DNA of 64,000 nucleotides from Telopea speciosissima (lineage: Eukaryota > Streptophyta > Magnoliopsida > Proteales > Proteaceae): the NCBI RefSeq assembly GCF_018873765.1, contig NC_057923.1, forward strand, positions 60,258,593 through 60,322,592, in the 5' to 3' direction. The notes beneath the pieces are model-generated. The model was not told the origin of the DNA and ran no database searches. It was given only the letters and a program-made list of their open reading frames with translations. Both the position numbers and the translations under genes were made by a program. Every line of letters begins with the position of its first letter. Position 1 is the first letter of the stretch. Positions 1 to 12,068 of the stretch are shown in pieces.

Positions 1-3000
1 TTGATCTACATTTCTACAAGTGTGGAGATTGGTACCCGCCATTTAATTGATCTAAGGGTTTTTCATTGGACACAAATCAACTAACCTCCTGATGAATTAT
101 TCTTTCTGGATCATGATCTCAAGGATCAGTTTATATCAATAATACAACAGTAACAATAGAGAGTGGATCCACAGCAGATCATCTGATCCTATTTTTGGTA
201 TTAGGAGACACATTCCTAGTCTAGATCTGGGACAGCTGTGACCAATCTGATATCAATCATTGAGACCATCAGCTGGAGTTACTGTCAAACTGTTTCTGAT
301 GATCCATTCTGACCAATAGATCCAACTATTGAGCAGAGGTTATGGTCAGATAGTTCTCTTGAGAACTAAGATCAATGAATGGGTTAGCATACTCTTAGAG
401 AAGAGAGAAGATCCAATTCCAATCATTGATCTGCTTTACTGGTCCCATTGTATCTCAATATTTTCTAAAGAATGTGCTGCTGCCAACACTCAATTTTATT
501 TTATTAGGGGGGGGGAGGGGGGAGCTGTGAAACACAGCACTCCCAGGTAGATGGGAAAAGGTTAGAGGTCTGAGATCCTGACCTAAGTATCCCCTGATTG
601 GTTTCTTTTGATTGTCAGTAGTGGGGCCACGATGAACAGAAGGAAGAAGTACCTTGGTTAGAAGTGGATTCACTTTCCTCTCGAGTTCATCAAGAGCATC
701 ATTCAGTTCTGACAGCAAACCAACCAACTCTGGAGCGGAACTGTAAGCATGTAATAGGTTAGATAATAGAAGCATCACTCTAACACTTGGAACTCCCATG
801 ATATGTTGAATTTTGGCACACATATCATATGAGACCGAATATTTCTACTCAAAATAATCAAGAAAAAAGTTGTATTTGAAAGCAAAGATGATAATCTTTG
901 CCACATGTTTAGATGTATAATTAGCTTTCAGACCTAATATATCTAAATCAATTTTATACATCCTTATTTCAAAATCATTAAGCATGTAAGTTTTTCGGGC
1001 TCCGCAGCAACATAATTCATGTAAAGAAGGGCTAAAGTAAAAAAAAAAATTTAAATGAATAATAGATTTTATTAAAAAGAGAAAATAACAAAAATCAGCA
1101 AAGCAGCAGCCCAAAAGCCTCCCACCCCACCCCCAAACCCATAAAAAAAAATACACACACGGGGAAAAGAATCTGAAAGAGAAGTCTGAAATCCATTCAA
1201 ATTCACTGGACTATGATGAAAGACATAAGCAGTACCGTTTCCAAAAGCAACTGTCTTCCAATAGCAACAGAACATTCAGTTTTAGTAAACAGCCCACCAG
1301 CTTAGAACGAAACCACTACCAAGTCCCAATTCCCAACTCATCCATCATAACATCATGGAATCATAGTTTTCAAGCATTCCTTTGCCTATCTAAATCGAAA
1401 AAAGGAACAAAAAGGAGTGCCACTTCACTGGATCCTCTCCCTAGACAACTACTTAACATCCATCCAGTTGACCTTGGAGATCCACTAAAGACAAAGGGGG
1501 GATATTCTCTAAGTATCTAATGACAAGAGTTGTTTTTAATCACACCATACACTTGAACCAGAACAAACTAGATAAACCTAAAATTCACCTGGCTCTGTAT
1601 AACTACTGAGATCTGGTCACTCATACATATAGAATGCATGTGTTGGATACATATATGATAAAATCCTACAATGAGTTCACTGCTATATATATCAAAAGAA
1701 TTTCCATGTCTTCTCCAGTAACAAAATCAGTTTAAATATTCAAAACAGCAAAAGAAAAACACTCACCTATAAACAACATCCATTTGTTCCTCTCTTGACA
1801 AAGCATTAATGTCTTTTTTGACCTCCTCGTAAGCTGTCCCAGTGTCATCTTCAGCTTCTTTATTTGCACGAGGCTTTGCCGAGGACCTCCCTTTAAACAA
1901 AATATCCTGCGCAAGGAAGGAAAGTGATATTTCATCTATTTATATCAAATCTATCCCCCCCCCCCCCCAGCTCCTCTTACAAGTGAATTGAAGGGCCCCT
2001 AGGATTTTAGAGAGCAAGAGTCGTGATAAATTTGCCATACTTCTGATCGCTCAGCTGGGGAGAACTCCCCCAACCCCCCCCCCCCACCCCCCAAACCAAA
2101 AAAAAAGGAGAAAAAACAGCACCAAGCTACATACAAGTAAATTGGTGATATGAAATTCTCACCTCTAACACTTTTGGTTCTGCATCAGAATCACTCTCAT
2201 CCTGCTCAGCATCTTCAAGGCCAAAATCTTCCATTGAAAGAGATTTAGCCTTCTCTTTCTGCAATCTCAAAACCTCTGCTTCTTCCTCCGCAGGGAGGTC
2301 CTCATCACTTGATTGTAGCTTTAAATATCAATAAAAAAAATGCATCATAATTCAACTTTTTTTTTTTTTTAATATTGCTTCTTTCAATTATTCGGTTCAA
2401 CATGCGTATGTAAATCATGGGTTTAATCATTTTTAAAGGTAAAATGTAAAATTCTGTATGGAAACTACAATTTAGTGGTCTCTATACATTTAATGGATGC
2501 AAAAGGAAACAAAATCCCTTTGCCATTTTAAAAAGGTAAAGACTATCAAATACTTACCTCATAATCAGCATTATCTGCATTATAGTACAGGTCCTTCCAC
2601 CTACCCCATACAGCCTTCTTTTCATCCTCATCTTCAACATCATCATGCAGTTCATCCTCAACTCCACCAATCCTTTGCCGTAAAAACCTTTGCTGCCTTG
2701 CAACTAGCAATGTAATTGCAATTAATTACTAATTAAGTAATTAGTCAACATAGGAACATAGATTCAATGCAAATCAAATTTCAATTAAAAAAATTATCAA
2801 ACTAAGACACTAGTGCTTCTGATGAGCTAACAGTTATAATTTAAGTCTAAACAATTCATAAATAAACATCCAGCAAACCGTCAACAATGTATTCTCAATT
2901 ACGCCGCATCCAAATAGCCATAGCTCTCAAATAAACATAGAAGATAATATCAAACTGCGCAGCATGATATTTAGTTAATGGATTTGGTAATCCGGTGATT

Positions 3001-5435
3001 AGGATGGACATGTTTGCAAAGAAATAGTAGCAAAATAAAGAAGGATGCAGCAGGTCAGGTTCACCAGAGACTTCCACAGGGAGTTACATCCAAAGTTTAT
3101 GCAAAAAAACTTCAAGGAAGCTGGCGTTTTCAATGAGAGCATAGCTTTCAAGGCAAGAAAGGGGGTTTTGCACCATATCTGATATTGACCAATGACATAG
3201 AGATGAGTTACTCACACTGTTTTTCCTTCTCCTTTCACTAACATAGTTCGAGATCTCGCCGAGTTTCTCGGTTTTTGGAAAAGCTGAGACGATACTGCCT
3301 GCGAGTCTCTAAAGTACAATATCTTGGCGAGATCTCGGATCTCGGTTTGGATCTCGGTTTCGACCCATTTTTTAACCCACCTACCACTTAAATACCTCAC
3401 CTAACTCGACAGAACTCGACATATCTCGGCGAGATCTCGGGTTGACCCAAAGTTGAGGCTTCGAGTTGGAAAAAAAAAATGCACCAACTTGGCGAGATCT
3501 CGACTCGTCTCGGTTTTTCCAAGAGCCAAGTTGGTACCGAGACCCGAGTTTTAGTACCTTGTTCACTAAGAATAAGGTCTTTGAGTTGATTGCTACAAAC
3601 CTCTTGAACGTTCAGTATATAGGACCCCCAGGTTATGAAGGGACTTGAATTTTATTTGCAGTGGAATGAATCCCACATTAGAAGTCTCAGACAATATGGT
3701 TCAAGAGAAAAAAACAAACAAATAACGAAAGTCATAAATTAGAACAGCTACCAATAGACACATGCAGCCAAAACAAACACACAATCTTCACTCGCTAATT
3801 GTTAATAATACCAATTGATCAGGCCGACTACACAATGCTCAAAAGTGTAATTATCGTTTGACCCAATCAAGAGACAATGTCACATGTTTTCTTCTGTGAC
3901 GAAGCTGGGGTCCCAACTAATATATTTCACAAATCCAACTTATTTCACTCTTGAAAATATATCTGAAATTTGTTTTAACAAGACAGGTTGGATACAATAC
4001 ATCTCCCCACATGCCATTAATTCAAATGCATGTGATGCTAGCATAAAAGGGTGGCCCAAACTAAGAAAATTTTAGGAACAGGAACAATGGATTGAATTTC
4101 AGGGTTGCTTGCTATCCTCCCAATTCAAATGTGTAAATGAATGTTGTGGGCATATGTAACAGCTCCTACATATTGTAGTTAATACCTCATAAGGACCATC
4201 ATCATTTCTTTAAAGTCAACAGATGCCCAAATCAAAGCATTCTCAAAAAAGTTGAAATAATTAGTAACTAACTAAATGAGGTCATCGGAAGGTTCCATGT
4301 AGCCGACCCCATTTAGTGGGACAAGGCCGAGTTGTTGTTGTTAATTGACATTTGAAAACAATAATGGTTCAGTGTGGGCATCCCAAATTTTGGCCTGGTT
4401 CTGAATAGTTCGATTTACCCAAGAGAGTAGACTCATACCATTACAATAGCAGCACGGAAAAAGTTAAGAGGATTCAAATGCTCTAGTCCATGATTTGCTC
4501 TCATCCATATATATAATCATTTGACCATTGCACACAATTGAATCAAAATAAATTTAGCAAATGCATACTACAAACGTAACAAGTATCATGTGCCATTCTC
4601 CTCACTTTTTGCTGCAAGGCCAGTAAGTTGTGTATCATCATCATCATCATCATCATTATCCTGCATACAGTACAAAGGTAAGAACACCAGAACAAGACTT
4701 TACCACTTACAAACACAATGTCACCAGCTCTTCTAATAAGAACGAAATCTTCTAAATATTGGGAGAATATACAAAGTTTACAACCTAACATATCTATGTC
4801 TTCTATTATCCTAGTACATAAAATGGCCTGAGAAACCAGAGAAGTAAGAAGGTGCAACTACACTATCACCAACAGCATTACAAATTTTAGCCAAGGCGTC
4901 GACACATCAATTAGATTCTATTTGCCACTTTTTCCGAGGACCCAAGGCTCAAATTTGTCAAATTCAAATCAGAAAATAGATATCCGTCAGTCATGATTAA
5001 CTACCTAACCCACAAGTTGCTGATTAAAGGAGTAGCTTATGGTAAGTAGTACAACAAGTTTATCGCAACTAGAATTCAGAAAAAGATAGCAACAAACCTC
5101 AAAATCAAAGACAGGCTGCTCGTCATCATCATCAGATGCTCCAAAATCCTCATCCACACCCACGTCCAGCGGAACTACATCCCTCTGCTTATGAACTGCA
5201 ATAATACGACACCAATGGAGTGGGGAAAAAACTTTCACGAATATTGAATTAAAAAAGGGAGGGGGAGGGGGAGAAATCAAAGTTGACAGAAACAATCGAG
5301 ATATACAAGGCAGTGAACAATGGAATTACATGCATCAACTTCGTCATCCATATCTTCCTCCGGGAAATACTCATCTCGAGTTTTCTCTTTAGGATTTTTG
5401 ATGTCTTTCTTCTGCCGCTTCGGTCCCTTACCCAT
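1..5435 (-). CDS. SAS10: SAS10/UTP3 (Sas10/C1D family) ribosome-biogenesis protein, 3' end outside the window
   Basis: Seven minus-strand exons can be joined in frame through GT-AG introns: 5330-5435, 5098-5195, 4606-4660, 2558-2703, 2163-2318, 1767-1906 and 653-740. The start is the ATG at 5433-5435, giving MGKGPKRQKKDIKNPKEKT. The product is a very acidic N-terminal region with Asp-rich runs, then AAKIARQQRFLRQRIGG, then VVYSSAPELVGLLSELNDAL, which opens the Sas10/Utp3/C1D domain. Known family members act in the nucleolus in the small-subunit processome (U3 snoRNP) during 18S rRNA maturation. The rest of the Sas10/C1D domain and the basic C-terminal domain are not found in 1-652, so the remaining exons should lie to the left of the window. 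Intron 3 (2704-4605) carries an hAT-like element and a retroelement tail. Exon order, phases and sequence all agree; the missing 3' end is the main limit. Confidence 0.9.
3242..3561. mobile_element. hAT-like miniature element rich in GAGATCTCG, in SAS10 intron 3
   Basis: A 320 bp insertion is flanked by the 8-bp direct repeat TTCACTAA (3234-3241 and 3562-3569), the TSD length of the hAT superfamily. It begins CATAGTTCGAGATCTCG and ends GAGTTTTAGTACCTTG. The interior repeats the palindrome GAGATCTCG several times. The same terminus (cccgagttttag.accttg) recurs at 34742-34761. It has no coding capacity. Confidence 0.65.
4276..4342 (+). repeat. 3' tail of a plant SINE or RTE-type LINE
   Basis: The stretch carries gccgaccccatttagtggg followed by a (TTG)n tail, a 3' end shared by many plant SINE/RTE-type retroposons. 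The same tail occurs inverted at 26330-26385. Only the 3' end is preserved. It lies inside SAS10 intron 3. Confidence 0.55.
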
Positions 5436-5623
5436 TACTAACAAGCTTGTAAATAGCAGATTACAGAGCTGCGCAGCAGCGTGCTTCGAAGCGCAAGAGA
5501 GAAGAGATTGGGAGGAGTATTTTGTACTAATAAGTGACTAGAGATTAGAAGCAGTTGACATTTGATTAATTCGTGTAACTATTCTCCCTAGTTTCTTCTG
5601 TTTCCTGTTAAACCCTGCACGAT

Positions 5624-5631
5624 AAACCCTA
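5624..5631 (+). promoter_or_regulatory. telo-box (AAACCCTA) upstream of SAS10
   Basis: AAACCCTA lies about 190 bp upstream of the SAS10 start codon. Telo-boxes are common in promoters of plant ribosomal-protein and ribosome-biogenesis genes, which fits SAS10. The motif is short, so a chance match is possible. The rest of 5436-5743 is 5' flank with no other gene. Confidence 0.45.
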
Positions 5632-6284
5632 GCCAGACAGCGAATGAAGTAGCGGGCCAACTTCTTCAGTTCTATGCGTGTTGCTGCGCGCAGAAAAATA
5701 CAAGGGAGGCGAGAATTTACCGCTCCGCCCCCGTGAATTCAAAAAATTCCTTCCTCTTTTTTTTTTGTTGGGAAATTTACGAAACACCTCTCGAAACTCG
5801 GATCACCCCTGAAATTTGAAAATACTCAGATCACCCCCTGGAATAGAGCCCAATACTCAGATTCAACCCTACTGTTAGTGGTCCACTGTTAAACGATGAA
5901 GTCAGCCATTTAAATAATTTTTAAAACCCTAAACTATCCTTGTGCAATGTAAAATTACAATATTACCCTTGCTGAGAAAACCACCCCCCCCCCCAAAATC
6001 TAATGTTATCTTCTTCCTTCTTCACTCTCTTCCCAAAAAACCTGCAACTCCAAAAGTGAACTTCGCCGGACTGAAGAAAGACAAAGAATTTGAAAAATGG
6101 GTTGCCGAGACTGCCGAGATTGCCTTGACTCACGCCCTTATTGAAGCACCCTTATTCAAGCACCCTTCGTTCTTCGTTCTTCACTCTCTTCCTAATTTCT
6201 GACAGAGACGCTGCTCGGCCAAGAAGAGGAAAGTTACATCCGTGCAAGAGTAAATCGAAGGTAAATCTTGAACCATTGCCTTCA

Positions 6285-6996
6285 ATACGGCATACGCCGG
6301 ATCCAATTTTCAGCAAGCCACTTGACCTTGTCCGGACACTACTAGCAGTACCCAATCTTGTACTGCGAAGTGTGGCTCCACGTCTTCTTGCATAAACAAT
6401 CCATCAGTGCATGGAAATACCCATTTTGAAGATAAAAAAGGTGATCTATGTTTTCGTACACCTGAATGTCCACGTCCAAGTAAACCATCTTGCTATACTC
6501 CACGAACTACACAATCAAAACCATAAAAAAGTGGTCAAAATTTGAAACAGAAAAATTAAGAAGAAATCCAAAATAATGAGATAAAATATTGAATGCGGGT
6601 ACTTTGCAGATACGGAGTTTGGAGTAGTTGATGACGTAATAAGCCATGGCGAATTGAGTTTGATTCTCAGGTGGATACTCAGATTAAGTTGCAGGTCACG
6701 AGGAAGAAGGAGAAGTAAAATATTGCGCATAAAGCCAATAACTGCCTGAAAATCCAAAATCCGGTATACCGTTTTGTCTAAAAAATTGAACAATTATTGG
6801 CTTGGAGTCCCCCTAAACGGCTATTAGTTGTGAAAATATGCTAGCGAAACGGTATACCGGATCCAAATTCGGTATACCGTTTCGTCACATCTATGGGTTT
6901 TTGTGAAACGGTATACTGGATCCAATCCGGCATATGCCGTATTGCTCTCTGTAATTTCACAACTGAAATTTTTTTAAAACGGTATACCGGATTTGG
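6285..6996. repeat. Dispersed CGGTATACCG / CGGATCC palindromic motif array
   Basis: The motif gaaacggtataccggatcc and its variants occur in both orientations near 6285, 6760, 6850, 6875, 6905, 6925 and 6978, on both sides of the galactinol synthase fragment. This is seen directly; the function is unknown. It may be a subterminal repeat of the element. Confidence 0.6.
6301..6680 (-). pseudogene. Captured galactinol synthase fragment (two exon pieces with intron)
   Basis: Read on the minus strand, 6680 to about 6606 gives EYPPENQTQFAMAYYVINYS then KLRI. After an intron-like gap, 6507 to 6301 gives FVEYSKMVYLDVDIQVYENI, then DHLFYLQNGYFHALMDCLCK, then KTWSHTSQYKIGYC, two stop codons, and CPDKVKW. 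This follows galactinol synthase (GolS, GT8 family), which makes galactinol from UDP-galactose and myo-inositol. The DGD motif expected at YLDGDIQV is DVD here, and the two Gln codons after GYC have become stops. It is a non-functional piece inside the transposon, not a host gene. Confidence 0.85.
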
Positions 6997-8184
6997 ACGA
7001 GGGTTTGCTCTCCAGTTCTTGCTGGGTCTGCGATTAGCAGAAGCGCAGTTTCCTAGAGAGTGAGGCTGCCCTCTTGTGAGGGGAAGCGTGCTCCATCTTC
7101 AGATCTGTAGCAGGTTTCCGCTTCTGTGATCAAGGTTTGATGGTGTGTGTTTCGTTCTTTGGCGATCATTCTTTTGCAGGTTTGAGGTTTTTTTTTTCCC
7201 TTTAATTTGAGGACGGTTTTTGGCATTTTTGTGATGTCGTTTTAATTTCCTTATATGTCTGAGTTAGTTTTTTTTGTTGCATTTCTGGGATTGAAATTAA
7301 CAGAAGTTGTACAAAATTCTGATTTTATGGCTTTCGGCACCCCGTATGTGTTAGATCTGATTGAATTGATTTATTTTCAGTTGTTTTTTCATTGGAGTTG
7401 AGCTTTGATGGCTCATTTTTTTTTTTCTTTCGATAAAGAGCTTTGATGGCTCATTGGAGTTGAGCAAAGCAGAGGCAGAGGTGGCGGTGCTAGGGCAAAG
7501 CAGAGGCGGCGGTGGCGGACTTGCAAGGAAAGGGGTAGGGTATTTTAGGTTGAAGATGAAGGAAGGGTGGCATTGTAAATTTATTCTAATGATTTATAAC
7601 AAGGTTAAAATAGTCATTTTACACCAATAACTAACAACAGACTAACACCGTTAGTATAGAGGGGGTGATCTGAGTATTTTCAAATTTCAGGGGGTGATCT
7701 AAGTTTCGACCCATTTTCAGGGGTGTTTTGTAAATTTCCCTTCTTTTTTTTTATAAGTAAATTCCTTCCTCTTTGATGCTCATCGGCCTCGCATTGGCGC
7801 AGGCCACACTGCCAAGTAGAGAACCCTCTCCTAATCATCTGGAGTTTTATTTGTCTCAAGTTCTCACCTCCCAGCTCAGAGGTTTGTTTTAGCTTGATGT
7901 ATTTAATTTCATTTCTGAATCCTCTTAGGGCGCGTTTGGTAACAATCTCGAGAATTGTTTTTCAAGCCCGGGAGTGTCTTGGGACCAGAAAAATGGAATC
8001 TAATGTTTGGTAAAATTGATTCTAATTTTCACTCCCAAGAATGAACCGGGTACCAAAGCTGGTCTGGAGATTGGTTTGGAGAAACATGGGTAACCATGTT
8101 TCTCAATCCCAAGATCAATTTTAGGGCAACCTGGTCTGTGAAATCCCGATAAAATATTTAAGCTTCACTACGATTGAAAAAATG

Positions 8185-8360
8185 AAGGCTGCTGCACTAG
8201 GGAAAAAAATAGTTCAGCCGCAAGGAGGAAGGCCGCTGCACTAGGGAAAAATACAGTTCAATAGCAAGGAGGAAGAGCATCTCCAGTTCAGCCGCAAGGA
8301 GGAAGGCCACTGCACTAGGGAAAAATACAGTTCAACCGCAAGGAAGAAGAGCATCTTAGG
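8185..8360 (+). repeat. Short tandem repeats inside the Harbinger element
   Basis: The phrase ggctgctgcactagggaaaa with cagttcaaccgcaaggagga recurs three times, near 8188, 8232 and 8305. A second tandem pair of about 53 bp (ttttgtgcacctgaatgtct and variants) lies at 9208-9315. Both are non-coding. Confidence 0.6.
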
Positions 8361-9736
8361 TATTCTTCTTCTTCTTCGTTCTTCTTCTGCTTCTACTTCT
8401 TCTTTTATAAATTCGTTTTTGCCCTTCATTATTATTTTTAGATTTGTATTTTCCCTTTTTTTAGTAGCCCTGCGTTTCAACTCCCCTGGCAGGTAGCCCT
8501 TGTTTTCCCACGATTTTCTGTAGCTCTGTATCAATGGATCTTTGTGTGTGTATGAGTTTTGTTTGTTTAGCCCTTGGTTTACATTTTTTTGTTGTGAAAT
8601 TTTGGAGCTGTAAACTATAAAATAGTTCTTTGAAGTCTCAAACCGAACCATCATACCCATTATTTAACGGCTTTAGATCTCAAGTTTGGATTTCAGAACA
8701 ATTTTGTAATGCTATTACCTCTGTTTGTTGTGAAATCACTTTTCAGAACCTATTATCTTTGTTTGGATTACCCCACTTCTGTATTGCAACTTTGGTTTAT
8801 AAAAATAGAAAATATTAGCCTGTACAGAGATATATTTATCTTAGAAAAAAGATGGACCCCATTAATTTAAGGTTCAGGTCTATCTTGGCCCTTGATGGCC
8901 CTGGTAGTCAAAATGGAAACCCACCTCATAGCTGTAACTTGTGAGAAGATATTAAAATTCTGCTTTTGTTTAACTTAAAAATAATTGAAATAATCTTCTG
9001 GAAGATTCAGCATTTATCATTTATGTCACGTGAAAGCAGAGAAAAAGCAAGGAAGGGAAGGGGGGGGAGGGGAAGGAAAGAAGGGGACAATAATTCAATA
9101 TTCAATTTGATAATTTCAAATTCCGTACACTTCCATTAAAAAAAAAAAGGGGGTAGAAATATACAATATGAGAAAGTATTGATAATAATGAAACATGGAA
9201 GTCAAGTTTTGTGCACCTGAATGTCTTGTATTGCACAGTATGGTCTGTAATTTCACAAGTTTTGTGCACATGAATGTCTTATATTGCACAGTATGCTCTA
9301 TAATTTCACACTTTTCAAGTTTGAATAAACTCTGTTTCTTCCTCCATGACATTAGATTATTATCTCAGCCAATAAAAGCCACTTGTCAAAACCAAAAAAG
9401 AAGTTATATGCATTCCTGAATTGCATTATCAAGCAGCATAATATATTCCTCAATTCTTCGCTAGTTTTGTTACAATGTTTTGTATCCCAAGTTTTCAGCC
9501 AGGGGACCAACTTACATTCAGTAAGGGCAATGGCTATACCTCCCAAGTGCATTGTTGGTTTTCTTTCAAACTATACTACTTGATTCTTCTAAGTGAACTG
9601 ATCCAAATCAAATGCTGAGTATTGAAAAGAAGGAGGGGGAGTTTGTAAGGCAAGTGATGTTTATGGGTTTGGAGTAGTTTTATTGGAGCTTTTGAGTGAA
9701 AGGAGATGTGAAGAAGGGTTAGTTGTTGAGTGAGCA

Positions 9737-10965
9737 TTGTCCTTGATTAGGGCTATAAGACTTGCTAACCAAGAATATAGGATGGAACGGCATGTATTCG
9801 TTAACCTATGTAGTCTAATGGTTAATAGAGGTTGGTTGAATGATACTCAGTATATTAGGGTAGATGAACAGATAGCAATGTTCTTGTTCACAGTAGGAAA
9901 GGGAGCAAGTAATAGAGATGTGCAAGAGAGATTTCAGCATTCTGGTGAAACAATTAGCCGAATCTTCAACATGGTATTGCTAGCTATGCGTAAATTAGCT
10001 AAAGAAAGAATCAGGCCACCAAGATTCAATCGAATCCCTATTGAGATTGAAGCAAACCCAAAATACTATCCGTATTTCAAGGTAACCAAAATTGAATGTT
10101 TCAATTACATATTCAACTATGTATATTTGCTTACTTAGCTAAATTAATAATGATTTATGTCTATAGGATTGCATTGGTACCATCGATGGCACTCATATCC
10201 ATGCTATTGTACTAATGGAAGATCAAACACGATATCGAAATCGAAAAGGAATTACAACACAAAATGTCATGTGTGCTTGTTCTTTTGACATGCGCTTCAC
10301 ATTTGTGAATGTTGGTTGGGAAGGTAGTGCCAATGATTGTCGGGTCTTTGAATCAGCAAGAAGTAATCCAAGTTTTAACTTCCCTCATCCACCTCTAGGT
10401 GACTATTTATACAGTTAAAAGGTAAATAGAATATTTTGATGCATATTATATATCACTTTAATTGTAATTTTGTTTGGTAGGCAAATATTACGTTGTAGAC
10501 TCTGGTTATGCGAATCAAACAGGATATTTGACACCGTTCAGAGGTGAGAGATATCATCTTCCAGATTATAGAGGTGCGGGAAGAACTCCAAGAACAGCTA
10601 GAGAATTGTTCAACTACAGGCATTCCTCTTTGAGGAATGTCATTGAACGTACATTTGGAGTTCTCAAAAACAAATTCTTGCTTTTAAGACAGATGCATCA
10701 TTTTTTTGTGAAGACCCAAGGAAACATTGTCATTGCATGTTGTGGTTTGCATAACTACATTAGAGATGAACAAAAATTAGATAAAGATTTTTCCAAACTT
10801 GGTGGAGATGAAGCTGAACCAGATCCTGATGAGTTAAACCCACCTCCTGAAGAGTATAATGGATCCTCATCATTGAGTCAAAGGGAACAAGCCAGACAGA
10901 TGAACGATATTAGGAACCGACTTACAAACGTGTTGGCTAGAAAACACCGGCTTGCTCCAATTTAA
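9737..10965 (+). CDS. PIF/Harbinger (HARBI1/ALP1-like) DDE transposase, 5' end unclear
   Basis: Three exons join cleanly: 9737-10081, 10167-10398 and 10481-10965, with GT-AG introns of 85 and 82 bp. Together they give about 353 residues. The order is an N-terminal helical domain (ERFQHSGETISRIFN), then DCIGTIDGTH with the first catalytic Asp, GSANDCRVF with the second Asp, GKYYVVDSGY, TPFRGERYHL, and NVIERTFGVLKNKF with the catalytic Glu, so the DDE triad is intact. No ATG opens the first exon: a stop (TGA 9731-9733) lies just upstream and the frame begins at a TTG. The true start is either in an unseen upstream exon or lost. Inside the genome such proteins excise and insert their element at TTA sites. 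Confidence 0.85.
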
Positions 10966-11708
10966 GTGGTTGTTATTTAATTACTATCATTAATGGACAC
11001 AGTCTGTAATATTTGAAATTCAGTTGACTTTGATTTCTAATCTTTATGATGTAATATTTTAATTATTAGGAGACTAGTGATATAAAACTTTAAATTTTTG
11101 TTACTGTTTTATTAAGGAGTCAAATGGATATTGATGAAATTGGTGATGTAAAATATATTGACATTTATATAAATATGGGCAATAGTATTAAATTAGGAGA
11201 CTGACTGGTGAGGAAAAACATAGTGGCATTTATGTAAATAATGAAAATAGTTTTAAATTTCTATCCCAGACCATGTTTTACCAAACACCATTTGGTTTAG
11301 GAATGATCCCGAGAACAATTTAAGAACAGGTTTACCAAACGCCCAACAGTAGGACAAAAATGATCTTTCAAAGAAGAAACAGAAAAAGATCATTTTATCG
11401 AAGAAAGCCGTTCTCAGAACGGAATCGTTACCAAACGCGCACTTACACTAATAAGGAGATCATTTTGTTTTCAAATATAATTTTTTTTTTTGGGGATAAA
11501 AATGGAATTTAGTGAATAAAAGAGCCATGTGAATAGCCTATGTTATTGGCTAAAATTGGCCCCATTTTATAGGCAACCGAAGCATTTGTATGACAGGTAA
11601 TTGAAGTGAATAATTATTTTCCATCGCCCGTGAAGCACTTCAGATGTTACTCATCAATATCACAAATCCTGCAATACCCTTTTGTCTCCCTTTTTGCACT
11701 TCTCATGT

Positions 11709-11908
11709 GGATTATTATCCTCTCCAATTCCTAAAGTGTGGCAGTACGACAGTGCTAGGTGGAGATGTCGACACCTGGCAGCTGCCACATCCAACGGTCC
11801 GAGCTCATTGATATGGACAGTTGGATGCGGCAACTGCTAGGTGTCAACATCTTCATTTAGCACTGCCACACTGCCACACTTTAAGGAATTGGAGAGGATA
11901 ATTTTCCC
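11709..11908. mobile_element. Mutator-like foldback MITE
   Basis: A 200 bp palindromic element has terminal inverted repeats of about 80 bp (attatcctctccaattcc, aaagtgtggcagt, cagtgcta). It is flanked by the direct repeat CTTCTCATGT (11699-11708 and 11909-11918), a 9-10 bp TSD typical of Mutator-like elements. It has no coding capacity. Confidence 0.8.
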
Positions 11909-12068
11909 TTCTCATGTAGTCATTGTTCAAGTTTCTCCACATGTTAACTGTTTGTTCCATTTAGAGTTCCTTTGTCCTTGTATAGAATAGGATTCTATTT
12001 CAATTATTTGTTAAGATTGATAATATGTTCACAAATTATCTTGGAGTCCTTTGTCTACTTCCGCTAGT

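Larger units (their letters stand above)
5770..7740. mobile_element. Mutator-like element with long terminal inverted repeats carrying gene fragments (Pack-MULE type)
   Basis: The left end (GGGAAATTTACGAAACACC) and the reverse complement of the right end (GGGAAATTTACAAAACACC) begin terminal inverted repeats of over 100 bp, with matching stretches such as gaaatttgaaaatactcag and gatcaccccct. The flanking 9-mers TTTTTTGTT and TTCTTTTTT may be a decayed 9-bp TSD. Outside these, a 16-bp direct repeat (AAATTCCTTCCTCTTT at 5744-5759 and 7759-7774) brackets the whole. The interior has no transposase but holds a galactinol synthase fragment and an array of CGGTATACCG motifs. A short open stretch at 6050-6140 (GLKKDKEFEKWVAET) may be another captured fragment that I do not recognise. 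The superfamily is inferred from a related element at 27077 with a perfect 9-bp TSD. Confidence 0.75.
7928..11442 (+). mobile_element. PIF/Harbinger DNA transposon
   Basis: The ends are GGGCGCGTTTGGTAAC on the left and, as reverse complement, GTGCGCGTTTGGTAAC on the right, each flanked by the trinucleotide TTA (7925-7927 and 11443-11445). Both features are typical of PIF/Harbinger. The element is 3.5 kb and encodes a DDE transposase at 9737-10965. The second protein of autonomous members (a Myb/SANT-like DNA-binding ORF) is not recognisable in 7928-9730, so this copy probably cannot move by itself. Confidence 0.9.

Noticed and set aside
455-823. Minus-strand ORF of 122 codons read as a separate small gene
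   Set aside because: Only 653-740 is real coding sequence, as exon 7 of SAS10; the rest is read-through into introns.
8241-8660. Minus-strand ORF in the Harbinger element as the missing Myb-like protein
   Set aside because: It lacks any Myb/SANT pattern of spaced Trp residues and consists of local tandem repeats.
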